In this document: one piece after another, positions 9,682 through 17,058 of the stretch
Position numbering within the stretch: the stretch's first letter is position 1
Layout: the number at the start of each line of letters is the position of its first letter
Origin: Clostridiales bacterium
GTDB taxonomy: Bacteria; Bacillota; Clostridia; Oscillospirales; Oscillospiraceae
Assembly: GCA_022786965.1 (NCBI GenBank)
Contig: JALFXH010000146.1
Span: 62,001 to 126,000, forward strand
Length of the DNA: 64,000 bases
Direction: 5' to 3'
Position numbers and translations under genes: made by a program
Notes under the pieces: generated by a model
The model's database searches: none
What the model saw: the letters and a program-made list of their open reading frames with translations, nothing else
Told to the model about the DNA's origin: nothing

Positions 9682-9709
9682 GCCATTGCGGAAACAATTC
9701 CGCAATGGC
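9682..9709 (-). terminator. Terminator of the DUF1836 gene
   Basis: The 12-bp perfect stem GCCATTGCGGAA / TTCCGCAATGGC has a 4-base loop. On the minus strand it is followed by TTTTTCTTTATTTTTATTTT, a strong intrinsic terminator just after the DUF1836 stop. Confidence 0.85.
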
Positions 9710-9718
9710 AGTATGGTT

Positions 9719-10237
9719 TCAGCTATTCTCTTCCGTCAGGGCTTCCAGATACTTTTCAAGGTATACCTTCTGCACGGCGGCGATGATGCAGGTGTACAGA
9801 AGCCTTTTGCCGTCGGAGCTGGTCTCCGGGAACATATCCGCGGTGTCCGTCAGCTCGAAAGTGAACAGCAAAAGACTTTCAAATTCCCGGACAAAATAGT
9901 CGTAGGCCCTTTGCAGGGGGTAGGACTGCCGCTGAAGCTGCAAAAAAGCGTCCAGCGCGTCCAGAGACAGCACGCTTTTGCAAATTGCGATGAAGATCAG
10001 ATAGGCGATCTGATCCCGGCTGTACTGTTTTTTCACCGGGCTGGCGATCAGCCCCTTTTTTACATAGTTGCTGATCATGGAACCGGTGAGGGCCATGTCT
10101 CCCAGAGGGGAAACGCAGCCGCCGATATATTTCGCGGCCTGTTCCAGATACAGGCCCACATCGGGAATCTCGTGGTACCGGGGCAGATGAAAGTCCCGGA
10201 GGGATTCCGCGATGCGCTGTTTGGTTTCCTGATTCAT
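9719..10237 (-). CDS. DUF1836 domain-containing protein
   Basis: A 172-residue protein of a Firmicutes family of unknown function. The N-terminal part resembles a MerR/HTH-like arrangement (ISNYVKKGLI near residue 55 looks like a recognition helix); the rest is predicted helical. The ATG at 10237 is chosen over one three codons upstream because AAGGTGA is well spaced for it. It stands alone between its own promoter and terminator. A regulatory role is inferred only from the helix-turn-helix-like stretch. Confidence 0.75.
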   Translation of the reverse strand: MNQETKQRIAESLRDFHLPRYHEIPDVGLYLEQAAKYIGGCVSPLGDMALTGSMISNYVKKGLIASPVKKQYSRDQIAYLIFIAICKSVLSLDALDAFLQLQRQSYPLQRAYDYFVREFESLLLFTFELTDTADMFPETSSDGKRLLYTCIIAAVQKVYLEKYLEALTEENS

Positions 10238-10254
10238 GATTATCACCTTGGGAC

Positions 10255-10283
10255 ATTATACCGAAGAACAGCGGGAATGTCAA
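10255..10283 (-). promoter_or_regulatory. Promoter of the DUF1836 gene
   Basis: On the minus strand, TTGACA (10283-10278), a 17-base spacer and TATAAT (10260-10255) form a near-perfect housekeeping promoter, divergent from the degV promoter. Confidence 0.85.
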
Positions 10284-10310
10284 TACACGAAAACTTCACA
10301 TAAGATTTTC

Positions 10311-10339
10311 TTGACAAGACCTTAAGATATTGATACAAT
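10311..10339 (+). promoter_or_regulatory. degV promoter
   Basis: TTGACA (10311-10316), 17 bases, TACAAT (10334-10339), about 50 bases before the DegV start codon. Confidence 0.85.
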
Positions 10340-10388
10340 GTTGACAGGTTATCGAAAACCCGATGATAAAGATATGAGAGGCGAAACC

Positions 10389-11249
10389 ATGAATTTTCGA
10401 ATTGTGACAGATTCTTCCTCCAATGTATTGTCCCGCCCTGGCGAGGACTACGGTTGTGTGCCCCTGAAAATCGTGGCGGGGCAGGAGTATGTGGACGCTC
10501 CCGGCCTGAACATTACCCAAATGGTGGAAGATCTGAAGGTATATAAGGGAAAATCCGGCTCCTCCTGTCCCAATGTGGGGGAGTGGCTGGAGGCCTTCGG
10601 CGATGCCGAGTATGTGTTCGGCATTACCATCACCAAGCACCTGTCCGGCAGTTACAACGCCGCCCGTCAGGCGGCGGACACCTATATGGAGGAGCATCCC
10701 GGACGGCGGGTGTACCTGTTTGACTCCCTGTCCGCGGGCCCGGAGCTGATGATGATTGCCGACAAAATCCGCCAGTGCGAGGCAGAGGGCGACGATTTTG
10801 ACACCACCATCGCCAAGGTGCTGGATTACCACAACCACACTCATACCATTTTCTGTCTGGAATCCATGAACAATCTGGCCCACAACGGCCGGGTGCCCCT
10901 GACTGTTGCCAAGCTGGCGGGAATGCTGGGCATTCGGGTCATCGGTGAGGCTCATGGCGGCCAGATCGTGGCCATCCACAAGCCCCGGGGGGCGAAGAAG
11001 GCCCTGCACGCCATGGTGCAGACCGTGAAGGAGCGGGGCTTCCGGGACGGCGGCCTGATTCGCATTGCCCACTGCTTTGCCGAGGATGTGTCTCAGGAAT
11101 TCATGGCCCTGATTCGGGAGGAGTTTCCCCATGCTCGGTTCATCCTGGAGCCCGCCAGCGCCCTGTGCAGCTACTATGCCGAGGTGGGCGGCTATATCGT
11201 GGGCTTCGAAGGGAATTTCAACGCGCACAACGATAATTCCAAGTTTTGA
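10389..11249 (+). CDS. DegV family fatty-acid-binding protein
   Basis: A 286-residue DegV/FakB-like protein that binds a fatty acid; FakB proteins present it to the FakA kinase for phosphorylation. The N-terminal IVTDSSSN motif and the ITKHLSGSYNAA region (S-G-S/T-Y-N) are diagnostic, and the C-terminal FIVG-type end (YIVGFEGN) is present. The ATG at 10389 is preceded by GAGAGGC; an upstream in-frame start at 10338 would overlap the promoter. No FakA kinase gene is near. Confidence 0.88.
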   Translation: MNFRIVTDSSSNVLSRPGEDYGCVPLKIVAGQEYVDAPGLNITQMVEDLKVYKGKSGSSCPNVGEWLEAFGDAEYVFGITITKHLSGSYNAARQAADTYMEEHPGRRVYLFDSLSAGPELMMIADKIRQCEAEGDDFDTTIAKVLDYHNHTHTIFCLESMNNLAHNGRVPLTVAKLAGMLGIRVIGEAHGGQIVAIHKPRGAKKALHAMVQTVKERGFRDGGLIRIAHCFAEDVSQEFMALIREEFPHARFILEPASALCSYYAEVGGYIVGFEGNFNAHNDNSKF

Positions 11250-11310
11250 TCGTAAAACGCCAAGGTAGGGCGGGGGCTTGCCCCCGCCGCTTTTTTTTCT
11301 GGGAGGAAAC

Positions 11311-11508
11311 ATGACAAAGCGAGAAGAAAATTTCGAGAAAATGCTGGTCTTTGTCCAGGAGAAGTACGCCGATACCGTGGCGAAAATGGAAGATTTAAAG
11401 GCTGCGGACAAGACAAAATCTGCCACCTTCCGCCAGCTCATGGGCGACAAGCTCATGTACCAGAATATGCTGACGCTGTATAAGCTGTATGGGCTGATTG
11501 AGGAATAA
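11311..11508 (+). CDS. Small hypothetical protein (65 aa)
   Basis: Not recognised. GGGAGGAAAC gives a strong ribosome binding site for the ATG at 11311. The product is helical and charged (KMLVFVQEKYADTVAKMEDL...), probably soluble, with a hydrophobic C-terminal turn. A GC-rich palindrome (about 11265-11290) and a T run lie just upstream of the ribosome binding site. A true terminator follows the gene. Confidence 0.65.
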   Translation: MTKREENFEKMLVFVQEKYADTVAKMEDLKAADKTKSATFRQLMGDKLMYQNMLTLYKLYGLIEE

Positions 11509-11513
11509 TGATG

Positions 11514-11545
11514 ACCGACGTGACGGAAGTCACGTCGGTTTTTAC
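11514..11545 (+). terminator. Intrinsic terminator
   Basis: The 11-bp stem ACCGACGTGAC / GTCACGTCGGT with a GGAA loop is followed by TTTTTACCGTTTTTTG. It ends the 65-aa gene. Confidence 0.9.
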
Positions 11546-11568
11546 CGTTTTTTGTTGGGAAATGCCTG

Positions 11569-11597
11569 TGGAAAAAACAGTTTCAATGTGCTATAAT
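11569..11597 (+). promoter_or_regulatory. Promoter of the RsmF-like gene
   Basis: TGGAAA (11569-11574), 17 bases, and an extended -10 TGCTATAAT (TATAAT at 11592-11597), 30 bases before the methyltransferase start. Confidence 0.65.
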
Positions 11598-11628
11598 ACT
11601 CCGAAAACGGACAATCGGAGGGCTGCTT

Positions 11629-12918
11629 ATGCTGCCGGAAGCGTTTCTTGAGAGAATAAAGGCCCAGCTGGGGGCGGAATATGGGGCTTTTCTGGAGAGT
11701 TTGGAACGGCCCCGGGCGGTGGCTCTGCGGTTCAATCCCCTGAAGGGGGAGCGGCCTGACCTGCCTTTTGTGGGTCAGCCGGTGCCCTGGGAACCCGAGG
11801 GCGTGTATTATGATCCGGAGGCCCGGCCCGGACTGCACGTTTACCACGAAGCGGGCGTATACTACCTACAGGAGGCCAGTGCTATGGCCCCTGTGGCATT
11901 GCTGGACCCCCAGCCCGGTGAGAAGGTCTGCGACCTGTGCGCGGCCCCCGGGGGCAAGACCACCCAGATCGCCGGCAGAATGGGCGGTCAGGGCTTCCTC
12001 CTGTGCAATGAGATCAATCCCAAACGTGCAAGAATCCTCTCCCGCAATATCGAGCGCATGGCGGTTGCCAACGCATTGGTGACAAATGAACACCCGGAAA
12101 CCCTGGCCCAGCGGTTCCCCGGTTTTTTTGACCGGGTTCTGGTGGACGCTCCCTGCTCCGGCGAGGGAATGTTCCGCAAGGAGGAAGCCGCCGTCACCGA
12201 TTGGAGCGAGGAAACGGTTGCCATGTGCGCCCGCCGTCAGGGGGAGATTCTGAACAGCGCGGCGAAGCTGGTGCGGCTCGGCGGACGGCTGGTGTACTCC
12301 ACCTGCACCTTCGCCCCGGCGGAGGACGAGGGGGCGGTGGCTGCCTTTCTGGAAGCCCACCCGGAATTTACCCCGGAGCCGGTGGAGGCCCCCTGGTTTA
12401 CCCCCGGCGAAAACGCCAGCTACCGGATGTGGCCCCATAAGCTTCTGGGCGAGGGCCATTTCGCGGCGGTTCTGCGGAAAAACGGAGGGGAAACTGAGGG
12501 TATCCCGGTGGAAACGGGCGAAAAACTGCCGAAGCAGTGGGATTCCTTTGCCAAAGAGCTGGGGATTACGCTGCCTGCCGGGAAAGCGGTGAGTTTTGGC
12601 CAGAGCCTGTTCTGGGCGCCGGAGGAGATGCCGGAAATCCGGAAGCTGAGGGTCCTGCGGCCCGGTCTGGAGCTGGGGACCGTGAAAAAAGACCGGTTCG
12701 AGCCTGCCCACGCCCTGGCGCTGTGGCTGAAGGAATGTGCCAATGTACAGGATTATGGCCCGGATTCCGAAGAGATCAGAGCCTACCTCCATGGTGATGT
12801 GATTCCCTCCGGAGCCAAAGGCTGGTGCCTTGTCCGTGCCGGGGGCTACAGCATCGGCTGGGGCAAGGGCGACGGAAGAGTCCTGAAAAATCACTATCCG
12901 AAGGGTCTGCGCCGGTAG
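11629..12918 (+). CDS. RsmF/RsmB-family 16S rRNA cytosine-C5 methyltransferase
   Basis: A 429-residue NOL1/NOP2/Sun-family RNA m5C methyltransferase. The SAM site CAAPGGKTTQIA is near residue 103; the two catalytic cysteines are in DAPCSGEGMF (about residue 177) and YSTCTF (about residue 226). The C-terminal 150 residues form the RsmF-type RNA-binding extension. It modifies a cytosine in 16S rRNA by family knowledge; the exact position is not predictable. It has its own extended -10 promoter. Confidence 0.88.
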   Translation: MLPEAFLERIKAQLGAEYGAFLESLERPRAVALRFNPLKGERPDLPFVGQPVPWEPEGVYYDPEARPGLHVYHEAGVYYLQEASAMAPVALLDPQPGEKVCDLCAAPGGKTTQIAGRMGGQGFLLCNEINPKRARILSRNIERMAVANALVTNEHPETLAQRFPGFFDRVLVDAPCSGEGMFRKEEAAVTDWSEETVAMCARRQGEILNSAAKLVRLGGRLVYSTCTFAPAEDEGAVAAFLEAHPEFTPEPVEAPWFTPGENASYRMWPHKLLGEGHFAAVLRKNGGETEGIPVETGEKLPKQWDSFAKELGITLPAGKAVSFGQSLFWAPEEMPEIRKLRVLRPGLELGTVKKDRFEPAHALALWLKECANVQDYGPDSEEIRAYLHGDVIPSGAKGWCLVRAGGYSIGWGKGDGRVLKNHYPKGLRR

Positions 12919-12940
12919 AATTCGACGCGGGAAATGGGAC

Positions 12941-12969
12941 TTTACATAACCTCTATGGTATGATATACT
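12941..12969 (+). promoter_or_regulatory. murA promoter
   Basis: TTTACA (12941-12946), 17 bases, TATACT (12964-12969), about 55 bases upstream of the murA TTG start. Confidence 0.75.
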
Positions 12970-13023
12970 ACTATAGCCCATGTGTGGGCATTTTTCCGAA
13001 ACTATCACAAGGAGAGGGTATCC

Positions 13024-14289
13024 TTGGCAAGATATGAAATCCATGGCGGCAAACAGCTGAACGGAACCGTCACCATCAGCGGCGCGAAAAACGCTGCCGT
13101 GGCGATTCTTCCGGCTACGCTGCTGGTCAGCGGCAAATGCCGTGTCGAAAATGTGCCTGATATTTCCGATGTCCGAATTCTCCTGGATATTCTGGAGGGC
13201 ATGGGCGCAAAGGTGGAGAAGCCGGAAACCAACGTGGTGGAAATCGACTGCTCTGGCGTGACCTGTTCCGAGCCGGAAGGGGAACTGGTGCGCCGGATGC
13301 GGGCCAGCTACTACCTGATGGGAGCGCTGCTGGGCCGGTTCGGCAAGGCGAGAGTTGCTCTGCCCGGCGGCTGTAATTTCGCCTCCCGTCCCATTGACCA
13401 GCACATCAAGGGCTTTGAGGCTCTGGGGGCGATGGTGGACGAAACCGAAGAATATGTGGCGCTGGAGCCCGGTGAGGAGGGCCTCCACGGCAGCCGTGTC
13501 AGCCTTGACCTGGCGTCTGTGGGCGCAACCGTGAATATCATGCTGGCGGCATCCCTGATTCCGGGGCAGACCATCATCGAGACCGCCGCGAAGGAACCGC
13601 ACATCGTTGACCTGGCCAACTTCCTGAACACCATGGGCGCCCGGATTACCGGCGCGGGCACCGACACCATTAAGATCAAGGGCGTCAATTCCCTGCGGGG
13701 CGGCGCCTACGCCATCATCCCGGACCAGATTGAGGCCGGTACTTACATGGCGGCGGTCACCGCTGCTGGCGGTAACGTATTGGTACAGAACGTGATCCCC
13801 AAGCACATGGAGTGCATCACCTCCAAATTGCAGGAAATGGGCGCGCGGATTATCAACTATGACGACGCCATCCGCATCATCCGAACCGGCCCTCTGCGCA
13901 AGTCTACGGTGAAGACCCGGCCCTATCCCGGCTTTCCCACGGATATGCAGGCTCAGGTCTGCGTGTGCATGGCGCTGGCGGGCGGCGTCAGCCGCCTGAC
14001 GGAGAGCGTCTATGAGACCCGGTTCTTCGGCTACTGCACGGAACTGGAGAGCATGGGCGCCAACATCCGCATCAGCGGAAAGACCGCCACCGTCACCGGC
14101 GTGGAAAAGCTCCGGGGCGCGGAGGTGTTCGCCCACGACCTGCGGGCCGGCGCGGCACTGGTCATCGCGGGGCTGGCCGCTGAGGGCGTGACCTATGTGG
14201 AGCACATCCACTTCATCGAGCGGGGCTATGAGAATATCGTGGAAAAGCTGACGGCTCTGGGGGCGGATATCCGCCGGGTTGAGGAATAG
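13024..14289 (+). CDS. murA: UDP-N-acetylglucosamine 1-carboxyvinyltransferase
   Basis: First committed step of peptidoglycan synthesis: enolpyruvyl transfer from PEP to UDP-GlcNAc. With 421 residues it fits the family. GGKQLNGTVTISGAKNAA at the start, the catalytic loop LPGGCNFASRPIDQH with the PEP-reactive (fosfomycin-target) cysteine, and FPTDMQAQ with the catalytic Asp are all present. The start is a TTG at 13024: AAGGAG is about nine bases upstream and it aligns with the usual MurA N-terminus. Upstream in-frame codons overlap the promoter region. Confidence 0.93.
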   Translation: MARYEIHGGKQLNGTVTISGAKNAAVAILPATLLVSGKCRVENVPDISDVRILLDILEGMGAKVEKPETNVVEIDCSGVTCSEPEGELVRRMRASYYLMGALLGRFGKARVALPGGCNFASRPIDQHIKGFEALGAMVDETEEYVALEPGEEGLHGSRVSLDLASVGATVNIMLAASLIPGQTIIETAAKEPHIVDLANFLNTMGARITGAGTDTIKIKGVNSLRGGAYAIIPDQIEAGTYMAAVTAAGGNVLVQNVIPKHMECITSKLQEMGARIINYDDAIRIIRTGPLRKSTVKTRPYPGFPTDMQAQVCVCMALAGGVSRLTESVYETRFFGYCTELESMGANIRISGKTATVTGVEKLRGAEVFAHDLRAGAALVIAGLAAEGVTYVEHIHFIERGYENIVEKLTALGADIRRVEE

Positions 14290-14435
14290 GCGGCGAGTGG
14301 CCGCAGACAGTGCGTTACGGACGCTGGGCGGTTAACGTACATCCTTTGGGCCCCTCGACCGGGCGGCCAGTGGCCGCAGACAGTGCGTTACGGACGCCGG
14401 GTGGTCATCGTACAGCCTTTGGGCCCCTCGACCGG
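14289..14435 (+). repeat. Tandem pair of family B repeats
   Basis: Two direct copies of about 73 bp (14289-14360 and 14362-14435) share GTGGCCGCAGACAGTGCGTT and TTTGGGCCCCTCGACCG. They start at the murA stop codon. Single relatives lie directly behind the stops of carB (20228), the sugar permease (31151) and the membrane protein (49728). Confidence 0.8.
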
Positions 14436-14464
14436 AACAGCTTTGAAATTTGTTGAGACGATGA

Positions 14465-14582
14465 TGGCTCCCCTTGCAGGGGAGCTGGCACGGCAACAGC
14501 CGTGACTGAGGGGTGTTTTGTACAGAAAGCGGTCACCCCTCAGTCAGCTTACGCTGACAGCTCCCCTGATAGGGGAGCCTTT
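14465..14582. repeat. MITE-like inverted repeat (family H)
   Basis: A 118-bp element has ends GGCTCCCCTTGCAGGGGAGC and CTCCCCTGATAGGGGAGCC and an inner inverted pair TGACTGAGGGGTG / CACCCCTCAGTCA. With the family B pair it fills the 313-bp gap 14290-14602. No ORF is seen. Confidence 0.75.
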
Positions 14583-14602
14583 GTGTTGAAAGGAGAATCC
14601 CT

Positions 14603-15325
14603 ATGTCGGAACAGTTTTTGCGCACGGAAATGCTGCTGGGCAGTGAAGCCGTCCGGCGGCTGCAAAACGCCCGGGTGGCGGTATTCGGCCTTGGCGGTGT
14701 CGGCGGTTACGTTGTGGAGGCGCTGGCAAGAAGCGGCGTGGGCAGCCTGGACCTCATCGACAGCGACAGGGTTTCCGTGTCCAACCTGAACCGGCAGATT
14801 CTCGCCACCCATTCCACAGTGGGGATGCTGAAAGTGGATGCCGCCCGTGCCCGGGTGCTGGACATCAATCCGGACTGCCAGGTGAAGACCTGGCCTGTTT
14901 TCTACACTCCAGATACGGCGGATGCGTTTGATTTTGCCCGGTACGACTACATTGTGGACGCCATCGACACGGTGACGGGAAAGCTGGCCCTGGTGGAGCG
15001 GGCAAAAGCGGCGGGAACCCCCATCATCTGCTGCATGGGCACCGGCAACAAGCTGGACGCATCGGCTTTTCAGGTGGCGGACATCTCCAAAACCACCATG
15101 TGTCCCCTGGCCCGTGTCATGCGCAGGGAACTGTCCAAACGGGGCATCCGGCATCTGAAGGTAGTCTACTCTCAGGAGGAGGCCCTGACCCCCACGGGCT
15201 GGGAGGAGGAAGCGGCGGCTCTGGGCAAGCGGCAGATTCCCGGCAGCGTAGCCTTCGTCCCCGGGGCGGCGGGACTGCTGCTGGCGGGGGAAGTGGCGCG
15301 GGATTTGACGGGCCATTCCCGGTAA
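14603..15325 (+). CDS. tcdA: tRNA threonylcarbamoyladenosine dehydratase
   Basis: E1-like ATP-dependent enzyme that cyclises t6A37 in tRNA to the hydantoin form (ct6A). The 240 residues include the nucleotide-binding VFGLGGVGGYVVEALARSG, the SNLNRQI motif and DAIDTVTGKLAL typical of ThiF/TcdA proteins, and the conserved MCPLARVMRRELSKRGI segment. AAAGGAG precedes the ATG at 14603. It appears to be a single-gene unit between repeat-rich gaps. Confidence 0.9.
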   Translation: MSEQFLRTEMLLGSEAVRRLQNARVAVFGLGGVGGYVVEALARSGVGSLDLIDSDRVSVSNLNRQILATHSTVGMLKVDAARARVLDINPDCQVKTWPVFYTPDTADAFDFARYDYIVDAIDTVTGKLALVERAKAAGTPIICCMGTGNKLDASAFQVADISKTTMCPLARVMRRELSKRGIRHLKVVYSQEEALTPTGWEEEAAALGKRQIPGSVAFVPGAAGLLLAGEVARDLTGHSR

Positions 15326-15360
15326 AAAAGATTGTCGGATTTCTGCGGTCATATTATGCA

Positions 15361-15540
15361 TTAGTTGACAGTGAATAGTTGACAGTTGACAGTTGTGGTA
15401 TCCCTTCGGGATGGATAAAAAAGATATGAAATGCCAAACATGTGATGTTCTATTGAAGCAACCCGTCATATCCGACTTTTATTATATTGTCCCGTAGGGA
15501 CTCATTAGCTGTCCACTGTCAACTATCAACTATCAACTGT
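15361..15540. repeat. TTGACAGT-type inverted repeat, family C copy 1
   Basis: A 180-bp element is bounded by repeated AGTTGACAGT words on the left and ACTGTCAACTATCAAC words on the right. Inside is a second inverted pair, ATCCCTTCGGGAT and GTCCCGTAGGGAC. Similar elements lie at 37016 and 42745. It occupies most of the 418-bp gap 15326-15743. Confidence 0.75.
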
Positions 15541-15610
15541 ATTCCCCTTTTGCTGAGCGAAACCGCCAAGCATATAAAAATATTCAGCGGGGTTTGTACC
15601 AAATTGTTGC

Positions 15611-15640
15611 TTGACAATCTGGTACAGCCCATGTTATAAT
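15611..15640 (+). promoter_or_regulatory. Pyrimidine operon promoter
   Basis: TTGACA (15611-15616), 18 bases, TATAAT (15635-15640), leaving a leader of about 95 bases before pyrC. Confidence 0.85.
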
Positions 15641-15675
15641 CCAACAGATAAATACAGCGGCTTACCGCCACTACC

Positions 15676-15704
15676 GTCTTGCCGCTTTCGGCAGGACATT
15701 TTTT
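15676..15704 (+). terminator. Leader terminator (candidate attenuator) before pyrC
   Basis: GTCTTGCCG (15676-15684) pairs with CGGCAGGAC (15689-15697), followed by ATTTTTTTAG, all inside the transcribed leader. Flanking CAGC...CCGCC (from 15655) can pair with GGCGG...GCTG (15706-15719). No PyrR-binding consensus was recognised, so the controlling signal is unknown. Confidence 0.65.
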
Positions 15705-15743
15705 TAGGCGGATTGCTGCGAAAGAATAGGAAAGGAGACATTT

Positions 15744-16958
15744 ATGACTGCGTTTACCAAAGCAAAGTGTTATGCCTCTTCCCTGATGCCCCAGTTCGCG
15801 GAATGTGTCGGCGCTTCCATGGCCGGTTCCGCGCTTTCTGCGTTGGATTCTTCCCGATATGTGATTTTTCCCGGTTTTTGTGATGTGCATGTGCATTTCA
15901 GAGAGCCGGGATTTTCTTATAAGGAGACCATCGCAACGGGAAGCCGGGCCTCCGCCCGGGGCGGCTACACGGCGGTGTGCACTATGCCCAACCTGAACCC
16001 GGTGCCGGACAGCGTGGAAGCCTTAAATCTGCAATTGGAGAAAATCCGGGACACCGCCTGCATCCACGTCTACCCCTACGGCGCCATCACCGTGGGAGAA
16101 AAAGGAGAGACGCTGGCGGATTTGGCGGGCATGGCCCCCTTTGTGCCGGGCTTTTCCGATGATGGGCGGGGTGTTCAGTCTGAGGACATGATGCGCGCCG
16201 CCATGCTGGCGGCAAAAGCCCTGGGGAGGCCCATTGTTGCGCACTGCGAGGACAATACCCTCCTTCACGGCGGCTACATCCACGACGGCGCATATGCCAA
16301 AGCCCACGGACACCGGGGCATTTGCTCCGAAAGCGAGTGGGGCCAGATCAAGCGGGATCTGGAACTGGTGCGGCAGACCGGATGCAGCTACCACGTCTGC
16401 CACATCTCCACAAAGGAAAGCGTTGACCTGATTCGCAAGGCCAAGGCGGAAGGACTGGACGTGACCTGCGAAACCGGCCCCCACTACCTGGTCATGGACG
16501 ACACCATGCTGCGCGAGGATGGACGGTTCAAGATGAATCCCCCTCTGCGCAGCCCCGAGGATCGGGAAGCGCTGGTGCAGGGAATCCTGGACGGCACTAT
16601 CGACATGATCGCCACCGACCACGCCCCCCACAGTGCTGAGGAAAAGAGCAGGGGTCTGGAAAAAAGCGCCTTTGGCGTGGTGGGCATCGAAACGGCCTTC
16701 CAGATTCTGTATACCTATCTGGTGAAGCCCGGGATTCTCTCCATGGAAAAACTGGTGGAGGTTCTTTGCGACAATCCCAGAAAGCGATTCCACCTGCCGC
16801 TGGGGGTGGATTACTCTATCTGGGATCTGGAAGCGGAGGGAACGGTCAATCCCGAAACCTTCCTGTCCATGGGGAAAGCAACGCCCTTTGAAGGCTGGAA
16901 GGTCAACGGCAAATGCCTGGCGACGGTCTGCGGCGGCGAGATCGTCTACAGGGCGTAG
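15744..16958 (+). CDS. pyrC: Dihydroorotase
   Basis: Amidohydrolase that cyclises carbamoyl-aspartate to dihydroorotate (third step of UMP synthesis). The 404 residues include the metal motif DVHVHFREPG near residue 47, VAHCED and CHISTKES with further metal histidines, and ATDHAPHS with the catalytic Asp. This is the class I (PyrC/AllB-like) type. The first about 40 residues are shorter and less typical than usual. AAAGGAGAC precedes the ATG. The TAG stop lies inside repeat D2 (CGTAGGGG), so the repeat defines the C-terminus. Confidence 0.92.
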   Translation: MTAFTKAKCYASSLMPQFAECVGASMAGSALSALDSSRYVIFPGFCDVHVHFREPGFSYKETIATGSRASARGGYTAVCTMPNLNPVPDSVEALNLQLEKIRDTACIHVYPYGAITVGEKGETLADLAGMAPFVPGFSDDGRGVQSEDMMRAAMLAAKALGRPIVAHCEDNTLLHGGYIHDGAYAKAHGHRGICSESEWGQIKRDLELVRQTGCSYHVCHISTKESVDLIRKAKAEGLDVTCETGPHYLVMDDTMLREDGRFKMNPPLRSPEDREALVQGILDGTIDMIATDHAPHSAEEKSRGLEKSAFGVVGIETAFQILYTYLVKPGILSMEKLVEVLCDNPRKRFHLPLGVDYSIWDLEAEGTVNPETFLSMGKATPFEGWKVNGKCLATVCGGEIVYRA

Positions 16959-17019
16959 GGGACGGCCTCTGGACGTCCCGAACTCCGTACGAGGGGCGTC
17001 GGGGACGCCGCCCCCTACG
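16954..17019. repeat. Palindromic repeat, family D copy 2
   Basis: CGTAGGGGACGGCCTCTGGA and its loose inverted partner ending in CGCCCCCTACG span 66 bp between pyrC and carB. The pyrC stop codon TAG (16956-16958) is part of the left end. Confidence 0.7.
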
Positions 17020-17058
17020 GGCAGCATTTTGATTACAATATTTTGGAGGATATGAAAA

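Noticed and set aside
11866..14211. 781-residue minus-strand frame opposite the RsmF-like gene and murA
   Set aside because: It spans two clear genes and a promoter on the other strand and shows no recognisable domain.
14289..14435. CRISPR-like direct repeats
   Set aside because: Only two units of about 73 bp with no spacers and no cas genes; they belong to a dispersed gene-end repeat family.
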